16,077 nt of DNA from Actinomycetales bacterium (GCA_012514545.1 JAAZAC010000215.1:1-16077), one strand, 5' to 3'. Shown: positions 1-8,169, counted from the first letter of the stretch. A program made the numbers and translations. Notes: a model not told the origin generated them from the sequence alone.

Positions 1-253
1 GGAGATCGCCGAGGCGGTCGACAACGGCGTCATCAAGATGAACATCGACACCGACACGCAGTACGCCTTCACCCGGCCCGTAGCGGACCACGTGTTCCGC
101 AACTACGACGGCGTCCTCAAGGTCGACGGCGAGGTCGGCAACAAGAAGACCTACGACCCGCGCGCCTGGGGCAAGCTCGCCGAGGCGGGCATGGCCAAGC
201 GCATCGTCGAGGCCTGCGAGCAGCTGCGCTCGGCGGGGCAGAAGATCCGCTGA
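1..253 (+). CDS. fbaA: Class II fructose-bisphosphate aldolase, C-terminal part
   Basis: This is the 3' end of a gene entering from the left; the open frame runs from base 2 and 83 residues remain. Class II aldolases are cytoplasmic zinc enzymes that split fructose 1,6-bisphosphate into dihydroxyacetone phosphate and glyceraldehyde 3-phosphate in glycolysis and gluconeogenesis. The recognisable block is IKMNIDTDTQYAF at residues 11-23, the substrate-phosphate-binding segment of class IIA enzymes. It is followed by the usual tail YDPRAWGKLAEAGM and a C-terminal helix. The zinc ligands and catalytic Asp lie upstream, outside the window. Family length is about 340 residues, so roughly three quarters is missing here because of the window edge, not because of damage. 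The gene ends in TGA and is followed by a strong hairpin. The family assignment is firm. Confidence 0.95.
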   Translation, partial: EIAEAVDNGVIKMNIDTDTQYAFTRPVADHVFRNYDGVLKVDGEVGNKKTYDPRAWGKLAEAGMAKRIVEACEQLRSAGQKIR

Positions 254-276
254 CCCGAGCGCCCCGCGCGCGCACG

Positions 277-316
277 ACGACGGCGCCCGTCACCTCGGTG
301 TGGCGGGCGCCGTCGT
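277..316. terminator. Hairpin terminator between convergent fbaA and the STAS gene
   Basis: A perfect 13-bp inverted repeat has arms at 277-289 and 304-316 (ACGACGGCGCCCG and its complement) and a 14-nt loop. Another three bases pair beyond a one-base bulge. It starts 23 bases after the aldolase stop and ends 37 bases before the stop of the convergent STAS gene, so it can serve both strands. There is no long T tract, which is usual for high-GC actinobacteria. Confidence 0.8.
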
Positions 317-353
317 TCGTGGAGGGTCAGGGACGCCGGTCGGGCCGAGCGGC

Positions 354-860
354 TCAGGCGGCGTCGTCCGGCGGCGTCGGCCGGGGGATGGTCGGCAGGC
401 CGTGCGCGGCGGGCTCCGCGGGCGCGGGCTCGGCCGCGGGCCCGTCGTCGACGAGGTCGAGCAGCTCGCCGATCTTGGTGACCTCGAGCAGGAAGCGGAC
501 GGTGTCGGGCGCGTGCAGCACGCGCACCCGCTCGGCGCTGCGGGAGGCCAGGCGCGCCAGGAAGGCGATGCCCGAGGAGTCCATGAACGTGACGTGCTGG
601 GCGTCGACCTCGATGGGCAGGCCGGTCGCCTCGGCGTCGGCGGTCGCCTCCGCGAGGTCGCCGGCGAGGTCGGCGTCGATCTCGCCGCTGACGACGATGC
701 GCGTCCGGTCGTCCAGCGTGATGACGTGGACCGACGCCGGCTCGGTCGGCGCGTCGTGCACGGTGCCCTCGTCGACCTCCACCGGCGGGACCGCCGGGGC
801 GTCGTCGCGGCCCGGACCCTGAGGGTTCCCGGTCCCCGTGGGCTTGCTACCGTCTGGCAC
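354..860 (-). CDS. STAS-domain anti-anti-sigma factor (168 aa)
   Basis: This is a STAS protein of the SpoIIAA/RsbV type, which competes for an anti-sigma kinase and is switched by serine phosphorylation. The STAS fold covers about residues 43-140: a strand region VHVITLDDRTRIVVSGEID, then VTFMDSSGIAFLARL holding the phospho-acceptor Ser95/Ser96 in the conserved D-S-S-G loop. It is longer than a bare STAS domain (about 110 residues). It carries an acidic, proline-rich N-terminal arm of about 42 residues and a Pro/Ala-rich C-terminal tail of about 28 residues. The start is the GTG at 860-858, preceded by AGGGGGA with 5 bases of spacing; the frame stays open further upstream, but that would overlap the divergent phosphatase gene. 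It is divergent from the PP2C phosphatase, its most likely partner. Function is by family; the sigma target is unknown. Confidence 0.85.
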   Translation of the reverse strand: MPDGSKPTGTGNPQGPGRDDAPAVPPVEVDEGTVHDAPTEPASVHVITLDDRTRIVVSGEIDADLAGDLAEATADAEATGLPIEVDAQHVTFMDSSGIAFLARLASRSAERVRVLHAPDTVRFLLEVTKIGELLDLVDDGPAAEPAPAEPAAHGLPTIPRPTPPDDAA

Positions 861-954
861 GTCGCTCCCCCTCGATCGGCCGGGCCCACCTGTCGCCGTG
901 ACGGAGGGTGACCCGTGAGGCGTCTGGTCGAACGCTAGACGATCGGAGGTGGTG
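861..954. promoter_or_regulatory. Divergent promoter region, STAS gene / phosphatase gene
   Basis: This short region separates the two divergent starts. On - there is a TAGCGT (932-937), a plausible -10 for the STAS gene that would leave a leader of about 65 bases. It sits inside an inverted repeat CGTCT-N11-AGACG (921-925/937-941), which could be an operator. On + the GGAGG at 945-949 is the ribosome binding site of the phosphatase. I see no confident -10 box for the + strand gene. Confidence 0.4.
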
Positions 955-3096
955 GTGGTCAATCCCGCGGCGCGACCACCGGAGCGCGACGCGCTCAGCG
1001 CCATCCGCGACCGGGCGATCCAGGCCACCGACGTCTCCCTCGTCATCACCGAGGCGCGCCCGGGCGCGCCGATCGTCTGGGTGAACGACGCCTTCACGCG
1101 CACCACCGGCTACACGCTCGAGGAGGTCGTGGGCCGCGGGCCGAACCTCCTGCACGGGCCGCAGACCGACCGGGCGGCGGCGGCGCGGATCGGCGACGCC
1201 GTGCGGGCCGGGCGCTCCACCACCGAGACCGTCCTCAACTACCGTCGCGACGGCACGGCGTTCTGGAACCAGGTGTCGGTCTCGCCCGTCCGCGACGCGA
1301 CGGGCACGGTCACGCACTGGGTGGGCATCCAGGTGGACGTCACCCAGCAGATCCGGCACGCCGACGCCCAGGAGCGCTCCATCGAGGCCGAGCGGCGCGC
1401 CCGCATCGGGCTGGCCCTCGTCTCCCAGGTCTCCGACCTGCTCTCCGACCTCGAGGACCCGTACGTGCTGCGCGAGATCGCGGGGCTCCTCGCCGACGAG
1501 GTGGTCTCCTGGGCGGGCTTCTTCCTCGACGACGGCGGGCTGCGCGTCGCCGACGGCGTCGACGAGGCCGGCCACGCGGCGCGGCCGCGCCGCCCGCACC
1601 AAGCGGCGGCCCCCGGCGCCGCGCGCCCTCTCGACCCGGTGCGCGACCTGCTCGACGGCGTCGTCGAGGGGCCCATCGAGCTCGCCCTCGAGGCCGAGCA
1701 CGCCGGGCCCACGACGGGCGACCTCGTCCACCGGCTGCGCGGCATGGTGCCCCCGTGCCCCGAGGGGCGGCCGGTCACCGTCGTCGTGCACGCGATCGAG
1801 GGACGACGACGGGTGCTGGGCGTGCTCGCCGTCGTGCCCCGGCACGGGGAGGGCCTTGCGGGGCTCGACGACAACGACCGCACCGTGCTCTACCTCGTCG
1901 TGCGGCGCGTGGGCATGGCGGTGGAGAACGTGCGCCTGTACGCGCGCGAGCACCGCCTCGCCGAGACGCTGCAGCGCGCGATGCTCCCGCAGCAGGCCGA
2001 GGTCCGCGACCTCGACGTGTGGACGTACTACGCGCCCTCCTCCGGGCACGCCCAGGTGGGCGGGGACTGGTACGACGTGCTCGAGGTGACCCCCGGCGTC
2101 GTCGCGGTCGTCGTCGGGGACGTCGTCGGGCACGACGTCGAGGCGGCCGCCGCCATGGGGCAGCTGCGCTCCGTGGTCCGGTCCTACGTGTACGAGAGCG
2201 CCGACCCGGCTGCGGTGCTCGAGCGCGTCGACCAGCTCGTCGCGGGCATGCGGGTGCCGCGGTCGGCCAGCCTCGTCCTCGCGACGCTGACCCGCGAGGG
2301 CGAGGGCTGGACCGTGCGCTACTCGCGGGCCGGCCACCTGCCGCCGCTCGTGCTCCGGAGCGGCGCCGCGGTGCGGCTCGACGGCGCGGGCGGCGGGCTC
2401 ATCGGGTTCGCCACCGGCCGCCGGCAGTCGGCGGGCGCGCGCCTCGAGCCCGGCGACGCGCTCGTGCTCTACACCGACGGGCTCATCGAGCGGCGCGACC
2501 GCACCCTGCGCGACGGGCTGCGCACGCTCGAGGAGGTGGGCGCCGAGGTCGGCAGCGCCGACGCGGCCGGCATCGGCGAGGAGCTGCTCTCCCGGCTCGC
2601 CGACGCGCCCGAGGACGACGTCGCCGTCGTCGTCGTCCGGGTGCCCGACCCGACGGCGGAACCCACGGGCAGCGGTGCCCCGCGCCGGCGGCGGTGGTCG
2701 CTGCCGAGCGAGCCCGCCTCGATCGGGCGGGCGCGGCACGCCGTCGCGCGGACGTGCGTGGCGTGGGGGATCGAGGGCGTCGCGAGCGCGGAGCTCGTGG
2801 TCTCGGAGCTCGTCGCGAACGCCGTCATGCACGGGTGGGGGCACGTCGTCCTGCGGCTCTTCGACACCGGCGACGGGCTGCGGATCGAGGTCGAGGACGC
2901 CAACCCCGCCCCGCCCGTGACGACCGACGGCCACCCCGGCCGCATCGGCGGCTTCGGCATGCGGATCGTGGAGCGCCTGGGCGACTGGGGCTGGCGGCCG
3001 TCCGGCGAGGGCAAGCTCGTGTGGGCGCGCGTGCGGCCGCGCGACTTCGGGCCGCCGGCGGACGCGCCCGCGGGGACGGCGGAGGAGCGCGGCTAG
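955..3096 (+). CDS. PAS(LOV-like)-GAF-PP2C phosphatase with C-terminal HATPase domain (713 aa)
   Basis: This multidomain cytoplasmic regulator belongs to the SpoIIE/RsbU class, with no membrane segment. The N-terminal PAS domain (about 16-133) has LOV features: NYRRDG, FWNQ and GIQVDVT, which carry FMN-contact Asn/Gln positions. The adduct-forming Cys is Pro63 (GRGPNLLHGP). A GAF-like domain follows (about 145-333). The PP2C domain (about 336-560) has its metal-binding acids in VGGDWYD (Asp371), GDVVGHD (Asp389), TDGLIE (Asp508) and EDDVAVVVV (Asp555). The RsbW-like HATPase (about 580-700) has its N-box ELVANAVMHG with Asn622, its G1 box VEDANP with Asp648, and a GGFGMRIVE glycine motif. The start is the third of three consecutive GTGs (949, 952, 955), because only it has a sensible 5-base gap from GGAGG. 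The phosphatase would dephosphorylate STAS partners and the kinase would phosphorylate them; both STAS genes adjoin it. The domains are firm, while the signal and target are unknown. Confidence 0.93.
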   Translation: MVNPAARPPERDALSAIRDRAIQATDVSLVITEARPGAPIVWVNDAFTRTTGYTLEEVVGRGPNLLHGPQTDRAAAARIGDAVRAGRSTTETVLNYRRDGTAFWNQVSVSPVRDATGTVTHWVGIQVDVTQQIRHADAQERSIEAERRARIGLALVSQVSDLLSDLEDPYVLREIAGLLADEVVSWAGFFLDDGGLRVADGVDEAGHAARPRRPHQAAAPGAARPLDPVRDLLDGVVEGPIELALEAEHAGPTTGDLVHRLRGMVPPCPEGRPVTVVVHAIEGRRRVLGVLAVVPRHGEGLAGLDDNDRTVLYLVVRRVGMAVENVRLYAREHRLAETLQRAMLPQQAEVRDLDVWTYYAPSSGHAQVGGDWYDVLEVTPGVVAVVVGDVVGHDVEAAAAMGQLRSVVRSYVYESADPAAVLERVDQLVAGMRVPRSASLVLATLTREGEGWTVRYSRAGHLPPLVLRSGAAVRLDGAGGGLIGFATGRRQSAGARLEPGDALVLYTDGLIERRDRTLRDGLRTLEEVGAEVGSADAAGIGEELLSRLADAPEDDVAVVVVRVPDPTAEPTGSGAPRRRRWSLPSEPASIGRARHAVARTCVAWGIEGVASAELVVSELVANAVMHGWGHVVLRLFDTGDGLRIEVEDANPAPPVTTDGHPGRIGGFGMRIVERLGDWGWRPSGEGKLVWARVRPRDFGPPADAPAGTAEERG

Positions 3097-3434
3097 CGGG
3101 TGCCGACGCTGGGCACGCCGGGGCAGGCGTGCTCGGTGTCGAGGCGGAAGAGCTCCAGCGCGCCGCACACCTCGAGCACGAACAGCTCGCGCTCGCTGCA
3201 GCCGCGCAGCACCGTCGCCCCGCCGCGGCGGCGCCCGGCGTCGGCCAGCGAGATGAGGAACGCCGCGCCCGTGGAGTCCATGAACGTCACGCGGCACATG
3301 TCGACGACGAGGAGCTGGCGCCGCAGGCCGCTCACCCGCGCCGCCACCTCGGGGAACTGGTCCCGCTCGACGAGGTCCAGGTCGCCCGCGATCGTGAGCG
3401 TCACCGTCGTCGGCGACATGGCGATCTCGATCAT
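3093..3434 (-). CDS. STAS-domain anti-anti-sigma factor (113 aa)
   Basis: This is a compact STAS protein of usual RsbV/SpoIIAA length. After a start like MIEIAMSPTTVTLTIAGDLD it reaches LLVVDMCRVTFMDSTGAAFL, with phospho-acceptor candidate Ser54 in the D-S-T-G loop. A Cys-containing segment RGCSERELFVLEVCGALELF follows. The start is ATG at 3434-3432, with AGGAG eight bases upstream. It is convergent with the PP2C phosphatase, and the two stop codons overlap in one CTAG (3093-3096). It shares the VTFMDS core with the STAS gene at 354-860 but lacks the long arms, so the two are paralogues of different shape. It is a probable second substrate of the adjacent phosphatase-kinase. The particular sigma or anti-sigma partner is not in the window. 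Confidence 0.88.
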   Translation of the reverse strand: MIEIAMSPTTVTLTIAGDLDLVERDQFPEVAARVSGLRRQLLVVDMCRVTFMDSTGAAFLISLADAGRRRGGATVLRGCSERELFVLEVCGALELFRLDTEHACPGVPSVGTR

Positions 3435-3452
3435 GCGGGGGACTCCTCGCGG

Positions 3453-3486
3453 CCCGGGGCGTCTGCACTGTAGACCGGGCCCCGGG
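3453..3486 (-). promoter_or_regulatory. STAS gene promoter inside an interrupted palindrome
   Basis: On - a TACAGT (3467-3472) lies 32 bases upstream of the STAS start and fits a TANNNT -10. It sits in the centre of a palindrome with arms CCCGGGGC plus GTCT (3453-3464) and AGAC plus GCCCCGGG (3472-3475, 3479-3486). The right arm has a 3-base bulge. The overlap suggests an operator, but in such GC-rich DNA chance palindromes are common. Confidence 0.4.
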
Positions 3487-3547
3487 GGCGCGCACCTCGA
3501 GCCGGCCGGCCCGGCGGACGGCGGCACGCGCGGCGAGGGGCAGCCGG

Positions 3548-3553
3548 TAGCCT
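3548..3553 (+). promoter_or_regulatory. -10 box for purA
   Basis: TAGCCT fits the actinobacterial TANNNT -10. It would start transcription at about 3560-3561, 48 bases before the purA ATG. A GTG in frame with purA lies exactly at this predicted transcript start (3561), so a leaderless form with 16 extra N-terminal residues is possible. No -35 box is evident. Confidence 0.5.
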
Positions 3554-3608
3554 CGTCGCGGTGCGTCGGACGGCGCGCCACCGACACGGACCTCGGGATG
3601 GGGAGCGC

Positions 3609-4895
<1,287 letters not shown>

Positions 4896-4957
4896 GCCCG
4901 TGCGCGCCGGCCCGATCCCGCGGGTCGGTCACCCCTCGCCGCCGCCGGGCGCGTCGC

Positions 4958-4963
4958 TAGGCT
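4958..4963 (+). promoter_or_regulatory. -10 box of leaderless purD
   Basis: TAGGCT ends eight bases before the purD GTG, and no Shine-Dalgarno sequence intervenes. This is the geometry of a leaderless transcript starting at the G of the start codon. Confidence 0.6.
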
Positions 4964-4971
4964 GACCGCCC

Positions 4972-6300
4972 GTGAGGATCCTCGTCATCGGCTCCGGCGC
5001 CCGCGAGCACGCCATCGTCACGGCCCTCGCCGGGGGGCCCGACGCCGTCGCGCCGGAGCCCGCGGGACCGGGCGCCGCGAGCCCGGACGCGCACGAGCTC
5101 CACGCCGCCCCCGGCAACCCGGGCATCGCCGCGCTCGCGACCTGCCACGAGGTCGCGGCCACGGACCCCGCCGCCGTCGCCGCGCTGGCGACGGACCTCG
5201 GGGCGGACCTGGTCGTCGTCGGGCCGGAGGCGCCGCTCGTCGCCGGGGTCGCCGACGCGGTCCGGGCGGCGGGGATCCCCTGCTTCGGCCCGAGCGCCGA
5301 GGCCGCCCGGCTCGAGGGCTCCAAGGCCTTCGCCAAGGACGTCATGGCCGCCGCGGGCGTGCCGACCGCGATGGCCCACGTGTGCGCCACGGTCGACGAG
5401 GTCGCCGCGGCCCTCGACGCCTTCGGCGCCCCGTACGTCGTCAAGGACGACGGGCTCGCGGCGGGCAAGGGCGTCGTCGTGACGGGCGACCGGGCCGAGG
5501 CGCTCGCCCACGCGACCGCCTGCCTGGAGCGGCGGCCCGGCGGCACGGTGCTCGTCGAGGAGTACCTCGACGGGCCCGAGGTGTCGCTCTTCTGCCTCTG
5601 CGACGGCACGACCGTCGTCCCCCTCGCCCCGGCGCAGGACTTCAAGCGCGCCCTCGACGACGACGCCGGCCCCAACACGGGCGGCATGGGGGCCTACTCC
5701 CCGCTGCCGTGGGCCCCGGCCGACCTCACGCAGGAGGTCGTGGCGCGCGTCGCCCAGCCGACGGTCGACGAGATGCGCCGCCGCGGCACCCCGTTCGTGG
5801 GCGTGCTCTACTGCGGGCTCGCGCTCACCTCCCGCGGCCTGCGCGTGGTCGAGTTCAACGTGCGGTTCGGCGACCCGGAGACGCAGGTCGTCCTGCCGCG
5901 CCTGGCGACGCCGCTCGCCCCCGTGCTGCTCGCCGCCGCCGAGGGCCGGCTCGACCAGGCCGCCCCGCTGCGGTGGCACGACCGCGCGGCGGTGACCGTC
6001 GTCGTCGCCGCGCACGGCTACCCGGGCACGGTGCGCGCGGGCGACGAGATCGAGGGCGTCGACGACGCCGCCGCGGTGCCCGGGGTGCACGTGCTGCACG
6101 CGGGGACCGCGCGGACCGACGAGGGCCGGCTGGTCTCCGCCGGGGGCCGGGTCCTGTCCGTCGTGGGCCTGGGGCCCGACGTCCCCGCGGCGCGCGCGGT
6201 CGCCTACGAGGGGGTCGCCCGGATCGCCCTGCGCGGCTCGCACCACCGCTCCGACATCGCGGCCCGCCTGCCCGTCCTCCCCGCCACGGCGGACGCCTGA
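4972..6300 (+). CDS. purD: Phosphoribosylamine-glycine ligase, GARS (442 aa)
   Basis: PurD is the second enzyme of purine synthesis; it joins phosphoribosylamine and glycine with ATP to give GAR. The N-terminal domain starts with RILVIGSGAREHA, the family signature. The ATP-grasp part has VVKDDGLAAGKGVVV, LVEEYLDGPEVSLF, NTGGMGAYSP and VVEFNVRFGDPETQ, which carry the ATP and metal ligands. Length is close to the usual 420-430, with a small Ala/Pro-rich insertion after residue 20 (GGPDAVAPEPAGPGAASPDA). The start is the GTG at 4972; there is no ribosome binding site, but a -10 box lies just upstream. It is followed by an L,D-transpeptidase gene with its own promoter, so purD need not be cotranscribed with purC. 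The identification is firm. Confidence 0.97.
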   Translation: MRILVIGSGAREHAIVTALAGGPDAVAPEPAGPGAASPDAHELHAAPGNPGIAALATCHEVAATDPAAVAALATDLGADLVVVGPEAPLVAGVADAVRAAGIPCFGPSAEAARLEGSKAFAKDVMAAAGVPTAMAHVCATVDEVAAALDAFGAPYVVKDDGLAAGKGVVVTGDRAEALAHATACLERRPGGTVLVEEYLDGPEVSLFCLCDGTTVVPLAPAQDFKRALDDDAGPNTGGMGAYSPLPWAPADLTQEVVARVAQPTVDEMRRRGTPFVGVLYCGLALTSRGLRVVEFNVRFGDPETQVVLPRLATPLAPVLLAAAEGRLDQAAPLRWHDRAAVTVVVAAHGYPGTVRAGDEIEGVDDAAAVPGVHVLHAGTARTDEGRLVSAGGRVLSVVGLGPDVPAARAVAYEGVARIALRGSHHRSDIAARLPVLPATADA

Positions 6301-6343
6301 TCCCCCGCCCGGTGTCCGTTTCGTCCCTTCCCGACGCCGCGGG

Positions 6344-6349
6344 TACGGT
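6344..6349 (+). promoter_or_regulatory. -10 box of leaderless L,D-transpeptidase gene
   Basis: TACGGT ends seven bases before the ATG at 6357, and no ribosome binding site lies between them. This fits a leaderless transcript. Because purC overlaps the end of this gene, the promoter probably also drives purC. Confidence 0.6.
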
Positions 6350-6356
6350 GTCGCCC

Positions 6357-7148
6357 ATGTCGTCGACCCCTCGCCGCCGCACCCCGCGCGGCGGGCCGGC
6401 CGCCGTCCTGCTCCTGGCCCTCGGCCTGCTGAGCGGGTGCACCGGAGCCCCCGACCCGGCCCCGCCGCCCACGACGTCCGTCGCGCCGTCGCCGACCACG
6501 GAGCCCACGCCGACGCCGACGCCGGACCCGAACCTGGCGATCATCGCCACCGCCGCGGACGACGCGATCGACGTGTACGCCGAGCCCGACGCGCGCACGC
6601 CGGAGCTCACCGTGGCGGCCGAGGACGTCGTGTCGATCCCCGGCGAGATCCCGCTCACCTTCCTCGTCATCGAGCAGCAGGGCGACTGGCTGCACGTGCA
6701 CCTGCCGGTGCGGCCGAACGGCTCGACGGGCTGGGTGCGCGCGGACGAGGTGGCCCTCGCGTCGACGGACTACCACATCGAGGTGCGGCTCACCGAGCAC
6801 CGGCTGCTCCTGCACAAGGGCGACGAGGTCGTCATGGAGGCGCCGGTCGGCGTCGGGCGGGCGGAGGTCCCGACGCCGGGCGGGACGTACTACATCAAGG
6901 AGCTGCTCCAGCCGCCCACCCCGGGTGGCACGTACGGCGCGTACGCGTACGGTCTGTCGGGGTACTCACCGGTGCTGGAGTCCTTCGCGGGAGGTCAGGG
7001 AGTGATCGGGATCCACGGCACGAACCAGCCGGAGTCCGTCGGCACCGACGCCTCCCACGGCTGCATCCGCATGCTCGACGCCGACATCACGCGGCTCGTC
7101 ACCGAGTTCGGCCTGCCGCTCGGCACGCCGGTGGAGATCGTCGAGTGA
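6357..7148 (+). CDS. L,D-transpeptidase (YkuD) lipoprotein (263 aa)
   Basis: This is a secreted, lipid-anchored peptidoglycan cross-linking enzyme. The signal peptide has an Arg-rich start and a Leu/Ala core ending in the lipobox L-L-S-G-C, with lipidated Cys28. A Pro/Thr linker with TPTPTP (about 30-60) follows, then an SH3-like segment (about 62-138, with WLHVHLPVRPNGSTGWV) and the YkuD catalytic domain (about 140-263). The active site is HGTNQPESVG...SHGCIRM, with nucleophile Cys236. The family forms 3-3 cross-links or attaches proteins to peptidoglycan; which applies here cannot be seen. The last four bases (GTGA, 7145-7148) contain the purC start, so a cell-wall enzyme is translationally coupled to a purine enzyme. 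The family assignment is firm. Confidence 0.93.
   Translation: MSSTPRRRTPRGGPAAVLLLALGLLSGCTGAPDPAPPPTTSVAPSPTTEPTPTPTPDPNLAIIATAADDAIDVYAEPDARTPELTVAAEDVVSIPGEIPLTFLVIEQQGDWLHVHLPVRPNGSTGWVRADEVALASTDYHIEVRLTEHRLLLHKGDEVVMEAPVGVGRAEVPTPGGTYYIKELLQPPTPGGTYGAYAYGLSGYSPVLESFAGGQGVIGIHGTNQPESVGTDASHGCIRMLDADITRLVTEFGLPLGTPVEIVE
6507..6524 (+). repeat. Hexamer repeat encoding Thr-Pro
   Basis: ACGCCG is repeated three times in frame and encodes the TPTPTP of the lipoprotein linker. Such repeats can change length by slippage without shifting the frame. Confidence 0.8.
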
Positions 7149-8089
7149 GCGCGGGGCCGGCCGGCGCGCGGCCGCTCGACCTGCCCGGCTGGGTGCACAC
7201 GTACTCCGGCAAGGTGCGCGACCTCTTCGTGCCCGCGCCGGGCTCGCCCGCCGCCGTGGCGCACGGGGACGTCGTGCTCGTCGTGGCGAGCGACCGGATC
7301 AGCGCGTTCGACCACGTGCTCCCGACGACGATCCCCGACAAGGGCCGGGTGCTCACCCAGCTCACGCTCTTCTGGTTCGACCGGCTCGAGGACCTGGTGG
7401 GCCACCACCTCGTCACCGCCGACCCCGGGCCGGCCGGTGTGCCCGACGCCGTCGCCGGCCGCGCCATGGTGTGCCGGCGGCTCGACATGTTCCCCGTGGA
7501 GTGCGTCGCCCGCGGCTACCTCACCGGCTCCGGCCTGGCGGAGTACCGCGCGACGGGCGAGGTGTGCGGGATCCCGCTGCCCGCGGGCCTCGAGGACGGC
7601 TCGCGCCTGCCCGAGCCGATCTTCACGCCCGCGACGAAGGCCGCGCTCGGCGAGCACGACGAGAACGTCTCCTTCGACGCCGTGGTCGCGACGGTCGGCG
7701 CGGCGGACGCCGCCGCGCTGCGGGACCTCACGCTCGCCGCGTACCGCCGCGTCGAGGAGCTCACGCGGGCGCGGGGGATCATCCTCGCGGACACCAAGCT
7801 GGAGTTCGGCCGGGCGCTCGACGGCCCGCGCCGCGGCGAGATCCTCCTCGGCGACGAGGTGTTCACGCCGGACTCGTCGCGCTTCTGGCCGGCCGACACC
7901 TGGTCGCCGGGCCGCGCGCAGCCGAGCTTCGACAAGCAGTACGTGCGCGACTGGCTCACGTCCCCGGCGTCGGGCTGGGACCGGCACGGCGACGCACCGC
8001 CGCCCCCGCTGCCCGACGACGTCGTCGAGCGCACCCGGGAGCGGTACCTCGAGGCGTACCGGCGGCTCACGGGCACCGAGCTGCCCTAG
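7145..8089 (+). CDS. purC: SAICAR synthetase (314 aa)
   Basis: PurC ligates aspartate to CAIR with ATP to give SAICAR, step 7 or 8 of the IMP route depending on numbering. Signatures are WVHTYSGKVRDLF near the N-terminus, then VVASDRISAFDHVLPTTIPDKG, the VECVARGYLTGSGL block, IFTPATKA and LADTKLEFG. Near the C-terminus is the FDKQYVRDWL motif. The length fits the long actinobacterial and eubacterial form of about 300 residues. The start is the GTG at 7145, overlapping the TGA of the L,D-transpeptidase gene as GTGA, so translation is probably coupled. The next gene is an alcohol dehydrogenase with its own promoter. The identification is firm. Confidence 0.97.
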   Translation: MSAGPAGARPLDLPGWVHTYSGKVRDLFVPAPGSPAAVAHGDVVLVVASDRISAFDHVLPTTIPDKGRVLTQLTLFWFDRLEDLVGHHLVTADPGPAGVPDAVAGRAMVCRRLDMFPVECVARGYLTGSGLAEYRATGEVCGIPLPAGLEDGSRLPEPIFTPATKAALGEHDENVSFDAVVATVGAADAAALRDLTLAAYRRVEELTRARGIILADTKLEFGRALDGPRRGEILLGDEVFTPDSSRFWPADTWSPGRAQPSFDKQYVRDWLTSPASGWDRHGDAPPPPLPDDVVERTRERYLEAYRRLTGTELP

Positions 8090-8115
8090 GCGGAGCTCCC
8101 CCGGGCGGAGCCGGT

Positions 8116-8131
8116 CGCGGCGCGCGCCGCG
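8116..8131. repeat. 16-base perfect palindrome after purC
   Basis: CGCGGCGCGCGCCGCG lies between purC and the dehydrogenase gene. It has no loop and no T tract, so it is only a weak terminator or binding-site candidate. Composition alone could produce it. Confidence 0.3.
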
Positions 8132-8157
8132 GTCCCACGGCCCCGCGCGCGGTCGGG

Positions 8158-8163
8158 CAGGAT
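8158..8163 (+). promoter_or_regulatory. -10 box of leaderless dehydrogenase gene
   Basis: CAGGAT ends six bases before the ATG at 8170, with no ribosome binding site between. It has the same geometry as the other leaderless candidates here, with C in place of the first T. Confidence 0.45.
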
Positions 8164-8169
8164 GGGACC

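Noticed and set aside
861..1106. N-terminal extension of the first STAS protein by 82 residues
   Set aside because: The extension overlaps the divergent phosphatase gene and lacks a ribosome binding site, whereas the GTG at 860 has AGGGGGA at good spacing.
847..3495. Very long open frame on - opposite the phosphatase gene (882 codons)
   Set aside because: It is Arg/Pro/Ala/His-rich low-complexity sequence with no recognisable domain and lies opposite a gene with clear catalytic motifs. Such shadows are expected at 75% G+C.
3435..3608. A riboswitch or PurR-type control region before purA
   Set aside because: The leader is at most about 48 bases, too short for a purine riboswitch, and I see no conserved aptamer core or PurR-box-like repeat.
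8116..8131. Perfect CG-only palindrome as a terminator of purC
   Set aside because: It has no loop and no T tract, and alternating CG runs make such palindromes by chance. It is listed only as a low-confidence repeat.
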